From NCBI GenBank assembly GCA_021234155.1, contig JAJEKV010000070.1, positions 6,085,311-6,149,310 of the forward strand: DNA of 64,000 nucleotides, in the 5' to 3' direction. Source of the stretch: Isoetes taiwanensis (lineage: Eukaryota > Streptophyta > Lycopodiopsida > Isoetales > Isoetaceae). The notes beneath the pieces are model-generated. The model made no database searches and was not told where the DNA came from. It saw nothing but the letters and a program-made list of their open reading frames with translations. The position numbers and the translations under genes were made by a program. Each line of letters begins with the position of its first letter. Position 1 is the stretch's first letter. Positions 1-10,164 of this stretch are shown in pieces.

Positions 1-274
1 TCTGCCTTCTCTTTTATTTGCCTTGCTCCTGTTTTGAATGTCCTTTTTTTATCTTCCTTCTATATACAAGAGATCATAGTTTCAAAGAAGTTAGAGTAGT
101 CTGTTCAAAAATTCGATTCCATATTTGAATTCAAAGATGATCGAAGTTAGTCAATAACAAGTTTCAATTTGTTAAAATTCGAATTTTTTTTCTCCCCAAA
201 ATAACACGCTATCACCTTGGCTCATAACTCGTTATACGTTATTTTCGCGTTAGCCGTTAGCTAACGAATAACTG

Positions 275-765
275 CTAACTTCTAACTATGCATACTGCAG
301 TCTCGTTCCCGTCATACAACACCAAATTACCATTCCATTCCATCTCCAACCTTTCTATACTCGGTCCAGTAGACCAAACCTTTTGATTTGAATCATTCCG
401 CAGTACGAGGGTTCCAGTTGAATCGAGAACAAATGTTGAACCCCAGCGTACAGTAGCACCAGAATCCCATAACATCACCGGAACTCCTGCAGTTTCCACA
501 AATACTCCAAATGTCCCCAACGATGGGCAGAAAGCCAAGCAGGATGACCCATTTTGAATGATTTTAAAACTGCTATCCAAAACAGGGTAATAAACAGGGT
601 AAATAACATATGCAGAATAATCATGATAACTCTTACTCCAAACCAAATTATCTTCACTGAGAGTGTAATTGAAAGTTAGAAGATGGGCCTTTGTTAAATA
701 GCAGAGAAACACCCAGATCAAGTATTTCCGCTTCATGTCTTGAATACACAACATAAGCCTTCTCG
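275..765 (-). pseudogene. Lectin-7TM receptor kinase, copy A: N-terminal fragment
   Basis: The 159-codon reading frame matches residues 6 to about 157 of the intact paralogue at 48458-51097: signal-anchor-like N-terminus, then the G-type (B-lectin) domain with WDSGATVRWGSTF and NLVLYDGNETAV. Homology stops abruptly at about position 290, just before the conserved WQS motif, and the last codons are unrelated. The first ATG of the intact gene (MRRLML) is ACG here, so only the downstream ATG at 754 remains. Membrane spans and kinase are absent. This is a truncated duplicate, unlikely to function as a receptor. The upstream flank (766-1637) is also shared with copies B and C, so the piece arose by segmental duplication and not by mRNA retrocopy. 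Confidence 0.85.
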
Positions 766-1637
766 TCTATATGGAAGCTCTTATCTCTGGGTCACCGGCT
801 TTGTGGATCAAGATGGTGATTATTGAACCTAGTTTCGTAAGCATCAAGGTAAGTGGATGAGCCTTCTCTCATTTTCTTGAATCATTCTTTTGCATGGGCC
901 TTCGGTCATTTTCTTGATTCATTCTTTTGCATTAACCTTCTGTCATTTTCTTGAATCATTCTTTTGTAGAATGACAAATCGCCTAAAGAAACCTGCAAAA
1001 TTGGTCAAGCTTGACGTAGTGCAATGGAAAGGGGTCAGGCATTCTTGCCAGGGGCTGGCTACTGCGCGACCGAATTCTGCAGGTGGGGCTGGCAAAAATG
1101 CCTTGCCCCCTTTCTATTCCACAAAATCCACATAACAACGGGCGTGGGGAAGGCAATTTTTAGCACGCCAGCCAATCAGGCCTACAACCTTCCTTGTAAT
1201 TCTATGCTATCCACATAGCATATCCTCCTAAAAAAACTGATGTGGCAATAGTTTTTCGGTTAGATTTTCTTTTTTTTTTTAAATATCTACGGCCATAGAA
1301 TTTACAAAATGGGTAAAAAAAAAAAAAAAAAACCGGAGATGTAAAAGGTCATGAATAACTGCTCGTTATTTTATTTGCCTCCACGACACAGGTCTTCCTC
1401 CAAGTTCATCAGCCGCTCACGGTCCTACCTTATCAGTGGTGGCTATGACCTTTCTTCCAGTCTCTTCTCCCGCACCTTGGTAATTTTTCCTCCCCCGCCT
1501 TGCTAGTGTGGATCTTCCCTTTTTTTTTGTGGCCTTGTTTCCTATAGGCCAGTTGGTCTCCGTGGACGATAAAATCATATTCTATTCTATTCCTTCACAA
1601 CATTCTCTTGGCCGATCAAAGGCTTTTAGGTTGTACA
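766..1637. repeat. Duplicated 5' flank of the lectin-kinase locus (copy A)
   Basis: This stretch is closely similar to 35597-35758 plus 36686-37119 plus 43930-44113 (copy B) and to 51098-51680 (copy C). It contains repeated 'cattttcttgaatcattctt' units and no credible gene. Its value is as an empty-site reference: positions 1376-1378 (tgc) sit in uninterrupted sequence exactly where the CACTA element entered copy B. Short ORFs here lack domains and are not conserved in frame between copies. Confidence 0.8.
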
Positions 1638-1666
1638 CTAGTAACAATGCCCAGCATTGCTAGGCA
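1638..1666 (-). mobile_element. Helitron 3' terminus (minus strand)
   Basis: On the minus strand the sequence reads as a hairpin (1648-1666, stem with one wobble pair, 3-nt loop), then about 7 nt, then CTAG ending at 1638, followed by host T. These are the 3' hallmarks of Helitrons: a subterminal hairpin, a CTRR end, and insertion between A and T. It is nearly the same as the ends at 25044 and 34222. The element must extend rightwards; its 5' TC end was not identified, perhaps because the gypsy element at 2553 separates it. A second, weaker copy of the hairpin lies near 1710-1730. Confidence 0.65.
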
Positions 1667-2547
1667 TAGGTTGAAAGCCTATAAACATTTTGGTCGCAAT
1701 GCGAATAGCGTGTAACGATGCCCAGCATTGTTGCGCTTTACTAACATGTAGATGATATGCACGCATGCACCTACCGTCTACGAAAGTATAAAAAGTGTCC
1801 ACTATTTGGTGGGCACTCCATTGCATTGGCTAAGAATTGGTAAACATGACACGCATTAGCTAGAAATTGGTGCTTTGGATATTTTGTAACATATTCATAA
1901 AACTACCACTTGCGTCTGTGACCAAGGTGGGCAATCCAAGTGGTTGATTGTGGTTGATTAATTGTAGTGTTGACATTGCATTGGCTAAAAATTAAAGGCG
2001 AGTTTGGATGTTTTGTAACACATTCACAAAAGTCTTTTGCATGTCTATGGGGTATGATTATGGGGTATGATTATGGAGTATGGCATTTATGATTTGTCTA
2101 AAACGAGCTTATATATCTTCGCCAATACCCATGAACAGACTCAAGTTGATTGAATTCGAGCATGTTGTTTATAGCAGGGTGTTTTTTTGCTAGTGGTACC
2201 AAAAAAAAAAAAATTTTAGCACTAAATTAGCACCTTCATAGGTAACACGTGTGATCAGTAATCACATTGCCAATATGCTCATTATGATATACCTAATTAA
2301 AGAACATCCTATTATTTTTTTTAAGGGCAAGGGAAGGGCAATGAAGGGCAGCTTGAAGGGAAATCAGCACTAAATCAACACCCGTGTCGCGACGTGCTAA
2401 AGTGTACATCACTAGTAAAAAAGGACCTAGCATTGGACTTTAACATACCCAAGTTCTTATGCTTTGGATGCCACCACAAAAAAAGCTCTGCTATAAACAG
2501 GTAAATGACCATGATTGATCCATCGGTCATCAATTTAGTAAACCTCA

Positions 2548-2552
2548 GTCTT
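2548..2552. repeat. Target-site duplication of gypsy element (left)
   Basis: GTCTT immediately precedes the 5' LTR and is repeated at 15609-15613 directly after the 3' LTR. A 5-bp duplication is what retroviral-type integrases make. Confidence 0.95.
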
Positions 2553-4194
2553 TGTGACGTTCCAGAGGAATATACGCTATAAATACGTATATTCCTGGAC
2601 CCGTCACCATACAAGTCTACCTAGGTAGCCTTGTATGCCTTAGAAAGTGGCAAGGGGTGCACATCTAAGTTAATTACGTAACTTAGATAACCTTAGGATA
2701 AGGCCCATTTCCACATGGCCTCATCCTATTGGGCAACCGCCACACGGCCTCATCCTAGTGGTGCCACGTGGCATCCCATGTGGACCCACACCTATATTAG
2801 CTCTAACCCTAACCCTAGACCTCTTTTCCTGACCTAGCACCTGAACTCTCATCTACGTGCCCGAAACCCCGTTTCGAGCATCGTTCGTCACAGCCTAGCC
2901 TGGAGCAGCAGCCCCTGGAAGGTGTGTAGGATCGTTGAGGGAGCAAGTCTTCGAACCTCGTCAAGGAGCATGGAGACGCCAGGGATGGGAGGAAGCGCTT
3001 CCGGAGGAGGTAGGTTGAGTAGAGTTCGTGTTAGTTCATCTGGAAGTTAGTATTCCAGGTGGGTTAGTATTTTGTGTCTAGAGTAGAGCCACCCTAGATC
3101 CTTTGTTGAACATCTTGAACCCTAATCAAGGAACCCTAACTGATAGTTAGATATGTATGATTAGGTTAAGATGTTCATATGATATTGATCATGATATGAT
3201 GTATGTGATGATTGGTTGATCATGTTGCTCCTCTTGTATTGGGAAGGGGGGTAGAGACCTAGGGCCATATGTAGTATGCTCCTAGTGTAGATCCCTTAGT
3301 TCCTATTAGTTGCGGCCTGTGCATAGGAACCCACCGGACTATGGAGGCTATGATGTGACTCAGCACTACACAACGGGGCTAGAGGCAAGATGGAGGGAGG
3401 ATCCCTGCCGAGCGGGGGCTATTGGGGATCCCATAGTGGGCTAGGCTTATGGTCGGTCACTTCGTGTGGGCCGGGCATGGGTCCGACACCTCCTGGGGCG
3501 AAGGTGTTGCCCTGCCTCTCAAGAGTTGCAAGTGTCAGCTTGGCTCTTGTTTTGGGGGGTTCAGTCGGTTACGAATCGTGTGTTGCCACGATTCTCTAGC
3601 CGCCCGTGGAGCCTCTAGACCCCGGGAAGGGGAGATGCAACCCTTCCTACCTCGACGGACCAGGGAGATGCAACCTGGAGTAGTCCCGATGGGTGAACCA
3701 TGGGATTACGTATCCGGAAGGTTAGAGTCATGCCAGAGCCTGATCTAGTCCATCTGCAAAGTATGCGCAGGAGGGGCGGATGGAGTGGTCAACCCTAGCC
3801 ATTGTCTTGTGCCAGCCCCGCCATTGTTATGACTCGGTCTGCTCTATCTTGAGGCCTATCCAGTCAGTCATCCTCCTTATGTGTCGGAGCCACGGGTAGG
3901 TGCTCTCATGTTTTACTGTTTATGATTATCATCCTTGCACTTGTGGATATGTGATGGACTACCCTTCGAGGTAGTATATGTATTGTTGATGCTAGTTCTG
4001 ACATGTTTATCGCTTCCGCTGTTATAGGAGCCCATAGGGGAAGGGCGCGCCAAGACACCTTCGTATCCCCTCCCCGCACTAGGGTCACCTTAGAGTGCGG
4101 GGTAGACGAAGGGCCCGTGCGGCTGTTGAGCCGGATGGGGGATTTCCTACCGAGTGTACGGCTGAGCGCCGTATGTTTAGCAGGGAGCGTCACA
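2553..4194 (+). repeat. 5' LTR of gypsy element
   Basis: It starts TGTGACG and ends CGTCACA, a 7-bp terminal inverted repeat. Near its start, AGGAATATACG and CGTATATTCCT form a perfect 11-bp inverted repeat flanking CTATAAATA (about 2567-2597), a likely TATA box. A telomere-like 'ctaaccctaaccctag' lies near 2805-2820. The last 290 bp are almost identical to the 3' LTR (one substitution noted), whereas the preceding 1.3 kb differ by many 1-3-nt indels. Confidence 0.95.
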
Positions 4195-4195
4195 A

Positions 4196-4207
4196 TGGTA
4201 TCAGAGC
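4196..4207 (+). other. Primer binding site
   Basis: TGGTATCAGAGC, one base after the 5' LTR, is complementary to the 3' end of plant initiator-methionine tRNA, the usual primer of minus-strand DNA synthesis in this class. Confidence 0.95.
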
Positions 4208-4763
4208 GATGTTCTTGGTTGACCAAGAACTAGCACTGACCATAACCATGAAAGTAGTCTAACAAGCCTATAGGGGTGAGAAATAGAAATTTCCACCATC
4301 GAGCCTCGAAAATGAGGGAATTTTTTTTTCCCTAGGTAGTGAGTTCGAGATTAGGCTAAGTTGAAAGAATGAGTCAAATTTACCTTCTAGTAAATTTGAA
4401 GTGAAAATTATGCATCTGCATCCAATTTCACCTAAAATGGGTCGAAGAAGCATGCCAATCTGAGACCCGAGTGAAAAATGGCGCAAATCCATAATTCACA
4501 CTTCAAACCATTAGGAAATTGGAAATTTCAAAGGTATAATACGAATTTTTAGGTGTATTAAGAATTAAACCTATATTAATATTAAGGGTACTATGGGGTA
4601 ATTAATAAGGGGGGCTAATAAGTAGGCCTATTAATGGTAGGAGAATATTCCCAGGGACCCTTCCTTTTAAATATCACTGACACCTCATTCTTCCCTCCAA
4701 ACTTTTCTTCCACCTTATCTCTCTTGATCAGCCTTACGTCACCCGTTTTCTTGACCGTCAAGT
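4208..4763 (+). other. Untranslated leader of gypsy element
   Basis: About 550 bp between primer site and first ORF. It is AT-rich with no ORF of substance. 'ccttttaaatatcactg' near 4663-4679, 85-100 bp before the H3-like ATG, could be a weak TATA element, but this is speculative. Confidence 0.6.
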
Positions 4764-5372
4764 ATGGCTAGAACCAAACAAACCGCGAGGAAAGCCGGCG
4801 AGCGACCTACTCTCTCGATGGCGCACTTAGCAGCAGGTCGGCATGTCAAGAAGATCCCCGAGCACCTTCGACCTAAGCCGGGGGAAGGGGCCTTCTCCAG
4901 CAGCAGCAGCGACGAAACCTACCATGACGCTGAGGAGGAGGCACCTAACAGTAGCTCTTCGTCAGCAGGCACCCAGAGAATCGGAGAATCCCGTCACTTC
5001 GGGCCTTCGGACACCGAGGTGGAAGAGCAGGTGGAAGAGCAGGTCGAAGAGCAGCCCCAGCACCAGACCCAGGAGGCGGGCCCTTCAGCGCCGAAGAAGA
5101 AGGGCAAGGAGAAGGTTGCGGAGTGGCCTGAAGAGAGGGCCGCTAGGAAGAAGAGGGAGAGAGAGCGGGAGCTGAGGGAACAGGAAAGAAGGACGAAGAG
5201 GAGGAATGATCGGCCCCGGAGGACCGTAGTAATTGAAGAGCCTCCCCAGCGCGAAGAAGAGGAGGTGGAAGAGGGAGGAGACGAAGAGGAGGAAGGAGAC
5301 GCCGAAGACGTCGGGGGAGCTTCAAACCCCGACGCAAGACCACCTTTATCCAAAGTGGCCCGAGCCACCTAA
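4764..5372 (+). CDS. Histone-H3-tail ORF of the retrotransposon (N-terminal part)
   Basis: Residues 1-10 are [10 protein letters not shown], identical to the N-terminus of eukaryotic histone H3 through K9. After it, [14 protein letters not shown] (about residues 27-41) resembles the VKKPHRYRPG end of the H3 tail, so the full tail seems to be represented in shortened form. Both methylatable lysines (K4 and K9) are kept, but the residue after K9 is A, not S10. From about residue 45 the protein becomes a low-complexity linker rich in Ser, Glu and Arg/Lys (serine runs, [15 protein letters not shown] tracts), unlike any histone. The ATG at 4764 is the first codon of the H3 match, which fixes the start. 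The frame ends at 5372, but H3 homology resumes in the +1 frame at 5233-5892. Confidence 0.9.
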   Translation: MARTKQTARKAGERPTLSMAHLAAGRHVKKIPEHLRPKPGEGAFSSSSSDETYHDAEEEAPNSSSSSAGTQRIGESRHFGPSDTEVEEQVEEQVEEQPQHQTQEAGPSAPKKKGKEKVAEWPEERAARKKRERERELREQERRTKRRNDRPRRTVVIEEPPQREEEEVEEGGDEEEEGDAEDVGGASNPDARPPLSKVARAT

Positions 5373-5892
5373 GGTGGTTAAGAAGCAGAAGGCGGGTGAG
5401 CGATCGTTCGCCTTGAAGGAGGACCGACTCTACCAGCGCCGCCTCAAGGTATATCAACAATACCTTCGTCGTTGGACGAGGTATAACGACTGGTACTGCC
5501 GCCAGAACATCCAACGCCACGTGGAGGGGGGCCGACCAGCAAAGAACCAGCCCAAGCTGCCGCCGCCACGACCGGAGAAGCCAAAGAAGGTCCATCATGG
5601 GCCTAACTCCCCGCACGCCCGAGTTTTTCGGGAGATTAAGCACTTTCAACAGTGCACTAATCTCCTGATTAGGAAGAAACCCTTCGAGCGGCTCATGCGG
5701 GAAGTAATGCAGGAGTTCGTCACCGATTATAGGGTGACGTCGCTGACAACTAGGGTGCTGCAGGTAGCTGCGGAGGCCGAGCTCACCCAGTTGTTTGAAG
5801 AAGGGAACCTCTGCGCAATCCATGCGAAGAGGGTGACCCTGATGCCCAAGGACTTGCACTTGGCACGTCGCATCCGCAAGGAATATCCTTGA
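5233..5892 (+). CDS. Histone H3 fold domain of the retrotransposon (C-terminal part)
   Basis: The last 90 or so residues (about 5617-5889) align with H3 from the alpha-N helix to near the C-terminus: [53 protein letters not shown], then [15 protein letters not shown] and LARRIRKE. The loop-1 region is the same length as canonical H3, so it is not obviously a CENP-A/CenH3, which usually has a longer loop 1. The N-terminal 120 residues are basic linker. This frame is open only from 5233 (stops directly upstream) and overlaps the H3-tail frame for 140 nt. A single +1 shift in 5233-5372 would give one protein: tail, about 250-residue charged linker, histone fold. The shift may be programmed, a mutation or an assembly indel. 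Confidence 0.9.
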   Translation: MKSLPSAKKRRWKREETKRRKETPKTSGELQTPTQDHLYPKWPEPPKVVKKQKAGERSFALKEDRLYQRRLKVYQQYLRRWTRYNDWYCRQNIQRHVEGGRPAKNQPKLPPPRPEKPKKVHHGPNSPHARVFREIKHFQQCTNLLIRKKPFERLMREVMQEFVTDYRVTSLTTRVLQVAAEAELTQLFEEGNLCAIHAKRVTLMPKDLHLARRIRKEYP

Positions 5893-6559
5893 GGATGCAA
5901 TTTTGTGTAAACTAATGTAATTGCTAAGTTCCCTTTTTTTTTTTTTAATATAAAATTTTGTTGTAGACTGACCTCAAATTTTGTATAAAAATGTGTTTAA
6001 GTTACTCAAATTTTAGTTTAGTAGTAGCCATCATAATTGTAAGCATCCAAATAGGGTCATTTAGTAAAGGTGCTATAGGCAAATCAGTTAAATTTTGGCC
6101 AGAACACCCGAAATCGGAAGGCTGTGCGAAAACGGCCTTTCCGCCCTTCACGGAAGGCCCAAATTCGCATAGCCATCCGGTTTCGCCTTGTCAAACCAAA
6201 TTCTGCCCAATTAGCCCAGGGAAAGATCCAAATTAGGTTAGAAAATTCTAAATAAGTATGCTAGGATCTTTAATTTTCCTAAAGCTCTTGATAGAAGCCC
6301 AAAACAGCCGAAATCGGAAGGCTGTGCGAAAATGGCCTTTCCGCCCTTCACGGAAGGCCCAAATTCGCATAGCCACCCGGTTTCGCCCAATTTTGCTTAG
6401 ATTGACCAATTTTCATCCAACAAACTGCCAGGTAGTGTTTCTTGCTTTGTTTTGCTTAGAATTGCACTTCATGGTAGCTCAATTGGACACCCATGGCCAT
6501 AGATTTGAAGTCCTCCCCATAGGGAACCCTTGTGCACGGAACCCGAGGCAGGCCTAGTC
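5893..6559 (+). other. Spacer between H3-like ORF and ORF2
   Basis: Non-coding. It contains a 79-bp direct repeat (separate entry) and ends in a strong TATA-box sequence. Short ORFs are not supported by any domain. Confidence 0.6.
6109..6387 (+). repeat. 79-bp direct repeat pair with hairpin core
   Basis: Units at 6109-6187 and 6309-6387 start exactly 200 bp apart and differ at only a couple of bases. Each contains the near-palindrome GGCCTTTCCG / CGGAAGGCC around 'cccttca', able to form a stem-loop. The exact spacing and placement just before a TATA box suggest a regulatory or RNA-structure role; that is inference. Confidence 0.85.
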
Positions 6560-6566
6560 TATAAAA
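6560..6566 (+). promoter_or_regulatory. Internal TATA box upstream of ORF2
   Basis: CTATAAAAGGGG is a textbook TATA context, 112 bp ahead of the ORF2 ATG at 6678. Retrotransposons normally transcribe from the LTR only, so this could be an internal promoter, possibly acquired together with a host gene. Only the sequence is seen; activity is not shown. Confidence 0.55.
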
Positions 6567-6677
6567 GGGGGCCCCATTTGTCATTTTCTCCCCATCAAAA
6601 CTGCTCTTAGCCCTCTTGGCGATTTTCTAGCTCCTTGCTTATCCTCATTAGCCATTTTTTATACTCCTTTCAGCTCA

Positions 6678-8201
6678 ATGGCGCCCTCAAGCTTTGTCAG
6701 ATGGTACAATGAGGCCAATCACATCCGCGGAATTCCCCTCAGCAAGCCTACCATGTCTTCGATCATCTCTTTGACCTTCATGCCACCTTGACTAGAACTC
6801 CCTATTACACCGACATTATTTGCCAATATGATCAGCAGGTCTTACCCTGGGAAGTTAGTTTGCCACCTAGGGGAGGGAAATGGGTATCTCTAGACTCTCT
6901 GTCCCAAGCCATAGGAGGGGGATCTAGGATCAAGAATAAGCTATGGGATAGAACCAAAAACATGCCGCACTACATGACCCGTAAGCATCATAGGCATAGG
7001 TATCGCCTCCAATCGTGCAGCCTTTTAGCTTTGTTCATGCAAGACAGGCGCCAACCAACCAGGGGAGCCGTCAATTCAACCTTTGGATTTGGCACCTCTC
7101 GACACTCGGAGGCAGCAGATAGGTATTCACGAGATCGAGACTGCGGAATACGAATACTACGGCTCCACATCAGAAGCACCTATGTTGCAGATTGAGCAGG
7201 ATTACGAAGAGGAAGAGGAAGAGAACCCAAGTTGGGAGATAAGGGAGGCAAGAAGGATGGAGAGGCGTCTAGCTCGGCAACAGGAAGTACTAAGGCGAGA
7301 CTTTGAGCCGCCAACGGGTATCACGGCCCTCACTCCGGTGATCATCGACGGCGAGGAGTACATAATCGCCAACGACATCCTCAACCTTCCCTATTGTCAA
7401 GAAGAAGGCCTCAGGACCGATGCGCTCCTAAGCCTTATGGCAAAGGAGCAGGGTAGCGACTTCATCGACTATGATTACCAAGAAATTCCAAGGGAGGTAG
7501 CCGAGCGACATTCCTACGCCGGGACAACTATGTCAGACATACAAGCCTACCAACAGATAAGGCAGATGTATCAGCAGCAGCAACCCATCATTCCAGAGGA
7601 GGAATTCCAGGAGATCCAAAGCAGGTTGTACAAGCCGGGGAGAGGCCCAAGCTCAAGCCGACCAGTGCGCTCTAGGAGCATGCGGGAAGCATCTGGCAGC
7701 ATCAATCTGGAGAACGCAACAACAATGTGGAGGGACCATGAGGATCTCGTCGCATTAGATGTTTTCGGCGAAGCTGCTCAAAGGAAGGGTACGGGAACCG
7801 CCGTGGGAGGCAGGGATAAGTCACTCAGATACTATCTTCCAATCCTTAGCCAGGGGCAGATGGTAGTTTTCCACAAGGAGTTCAGCCCAAGAGGAGAAGA
7901 ATCCATCGCGCTCCTCATAGCACTCTCAGGGTTTGGTCAGCATGCCAAGATAGACTATGGAGTAGAGCATGTTATCCCCTTCAAGAGATCTGTAGCACTT
8001 CATGCCCTTGACTTCGCAAGGGGCCACCTCAGGGATGCGCACTTGTCAGTAGTGGCAGCAACTGCACCAGAACTTCCAGAACCCCAGATGGCAAGAGCAT
8101 TGGAAGGAGGATCGGCGGCAAGAATCCTGCAGAATGTCGGCAAGGGGATAGGATTGAAGAATGTGAAGAACTTCTTCAAGTCCATGAGGAAGCGCCAATA
8201 A
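6678..8201 (+). pseudogene. ORF2 of gypsy element, unknown protein, two frameshifts
   Basis: The ATG at 6678 opens a frame (MAPSSFVRWYNEANH...) that shifts at about 6740-6790 into the frame ending 7195, and shifts back at about 7073-7195 into 7083-8201. The two shifts compensate each other, so the original was probably one protein of about 500 residues. The C-terminal 370 residues have an acidic run, QQQQ-rich segment, an RSRSM basic patch and an unrecognised globular region ending in a basic tail (KNFFKSMRKRQ). No gag, capsid, zinc-knuckle or enzyme motif is visible and I do not recognise the family. Its place between the LTR and gag resembles the extra ORFs of some large plant gypsy elements, but the Tat/Ogre group lacks a chromodomain. 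Confidence 0.7.
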
Positions 8202-8401
8202 ATAAATTTGTCTTGTAATTAAGTAATTGTACTGAAAGTACCCTCTTCAGTTATTATCGTGTACTTTTATATATATTAATTAATGTCTTACCATGATCTT
8301 AACTTGTAAGTGGAATTTTCATATGATTTCTTTTACACCTAACAACAATTCAATTGTAAGAAAGAATGATTAATGTGTAACCCAAATAACAACCATTGAT
8401 G

Positions 8402-9575
8402 ATTAATCCTTGCAGCAAGGAACTCGGGCTCAGGTTCTCAAGGCCAGGGCCGCCAACATCAGTGGGTACCCAGGAACCTATTCGGACGTGATCAGGATGA
8501 CAACAACGAGGAAATGACGCCGGAAGCAATCAACGCAAGGCTCGTTCAGATGAGGAATCAGATGCATCAGCTGATCCACTGGGCCACCCCATTGATGAAT
8601 GCCCAAGAATACGCACCTGCACCACCTCCACCTCCACCACTACCCCAACAAGGCATTGAAGAAGGTCCACAGCAGGAGGGACAAGACAATCAGGGGAATG
8701 TCAGAGACAGGAAAAGGAAAAGGAAAAACAGAAGATCTCCAACTCCACCTAGCTCCAGTTCATCGGACACTTCGCACACCCAAGACAGTTCTAGCTCAGA
8801 AAGTGAGTCTGACACTCCACAGGTAAGAGCCAGGGCAAGAAAGGCAGATGACTATCAGAAGAAGGTTGACAGTGCTATGAGCAATGTGTGGAAGACTAGG
8901 AAGTTGGGTCAGTTCTCAGGAAAGGACAGGTCAGGTATGGAGGCAGAAGCATGGCTTGACGAAATGGAGGAATTTGGCAACTCTTATAGCATGAAGGACA
9001 AGGATATAGGGAAAGTTGCTACAGCAAACTTGATAGGAGCAGCTAGAATCTGGTGGAAAGGCTATGCTAAGTCTAACAAGCTCAAAAAGAAAACAGCAAT
9101 TCAAGACCTTCAAAGAAAGCTTTCCGGAAGCATTATGTGCCAAGATCGCACACTAGCGTGCGATCCAAAGCCAGCTCTATAGGTTGAACCAGGGTACATT
9201 GTCGCAAGAGCAAAGTATACAGAGGAATTCATGCGGCTCAGGCTCCATGTTCCCGGAGTATCAGAAAGGCAAGCGGTTGATACCTACATTGAAGGGTTGA
9301 ACAGCAATATCAAGAGGCTTGTTAGAGCAATCAACCCAAGGTCACCGCAGAGGTCAAGACAAAGCCATAAGTTTGAAGATGCACCATCGACCCAAAGTAG
9401 AAACAACCGGCATTCAAGGGTAAAGCTTCGGGCGCACCAAGGGCAATACCGTAGTAAGCAATCAGCCAGCCTACGCCATCGAGGCCAGCAGCGAAGGGCT
9501 CGTGGTAAGACCTTTGGGGACCGTGAGTCGCAGAATGCATCAGGGCAAGGTGCTAAAGCCGTATCCTAGATAGTC
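8402..9575 (+). pseudogene. Gag (Retrotrans_gag type), frameshifted
   Basis: The ATG at 8514 starts a frame with a proline run, an RKRKRKNRR basic stretch and serine clusters. Then comes the core FSGKDRSGMEAEAWLDEME...GAARIWWKGY, typical of plant gypsy gag. After a stop at 9180-9182 and small shifts, the 9231-9569 frame continues with YIEGLNSNIKRLVRA, another gag signature. The frame is open upstream of the ATG to 8402, and 'ccttgcag' at about 8411-8418 resembles a splice acceptor, so a spliced gag mRNA is conceivable. Gag forms the virus-like particle. Confidence 0.8.
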
Positions 9576-9599
9576 CGGACGAAAAGAGAAGAGACAGAG

Positions 9600-10164
9600 T
9601 GTATCGAAAGAAGCTTTGTTTCGTGTGCTTCTAGCCGTGGCAATCAACACATGATTGCCCATTCGCCATGCAAAAGCCTTTGGCAGAGCTTATGGATTGG
9701 GATTCTCCAACGGATGAGGACGACGACCAGCAGATGAGGCCCGTGACTTCATAGATGGTGAGTGCCACATATGTGCAAACATTGAGTCGTGATATTGAGG
9801 ATCGGTCTACAACCATTGCGGGCTGATGGGATCATAGATAGCAACCCATATGTAGTCCCTATAGATACGTGTAGTTCTCATAACTTTGCCTCCCGTGCTG
9901 GCTGCCCTAATGAAGAATAAGGTATTGAAGTCTAAGCCAAGGCCAGTTGCTATGGCAAACGGCGCCATTCGACACACTAAGGGGAGGAGGATCACATTCG
10001 ACATAGACCTTAGTGGAAATAAGTGGCCGATGGGAGCAGAGGTCATGGAAATTGGAAGGTATGACCTTATAGTAGGCATGGAATTCTTGAAGCCAGCCAA
10101 AGCCATGATTGATTGTGACTGCAACGGTCGCCATGACGCACCCGGACGGCAAAGAAATTCATAG
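9600..10164 (+). pseudogene. Degenerate zinc knuckle and aspartic protease
   Basis: Around 9613-9660 a CFVCF...STHDCP pattern, interrupted by a TAG, looks like a broken CCHC knuckle. The protease active site around 9861-9872 reads IDTC instead of DTG, a one-base change that should abolish catalysis. The 9886-10164 frame has the rest of the retropepsin: VAMANG and YDLIVGMEFLKPAKAMIDCD (the family's YDxILGMDWL). This domain would process Gag-Pol. Two shifts plus the active-site change argue that this copy is dead. Confidence 0.75.

Noticed and set aside
1024-1218. Small ORF starting MERGQAFLPGAG, also present near 36766 and 51366
   Set aside because: Conserved only because the flank is duplicated; frames differ at their ends and no domain is seen.
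2805-2820. Telomere repeat 'ctaaccctaaccctag'
   Set aside because: Only two units, inside the LTR and repeated in the other LTR; not a telomere.
3906-4233. ORFs within the 5' LTR (and identical ones in the 3' LTR)
   Set aside because: They occur in both LTRs and on both strands without any domain; chance ORFs in GC-rich repeat sequence.
4843-5859. Long ORFs overlapping the H3-like region in other frames
   Set aside because: Compositional shadows of the charged linker; only two plus-strand frames show H3 homology.
5617-5889. Calling the H3 fold a centromeric CenH3
   Set aside because: Loop 1 is of canonical H3 length and the tail is canonical H3; nothing specific to CenH3 is seen.
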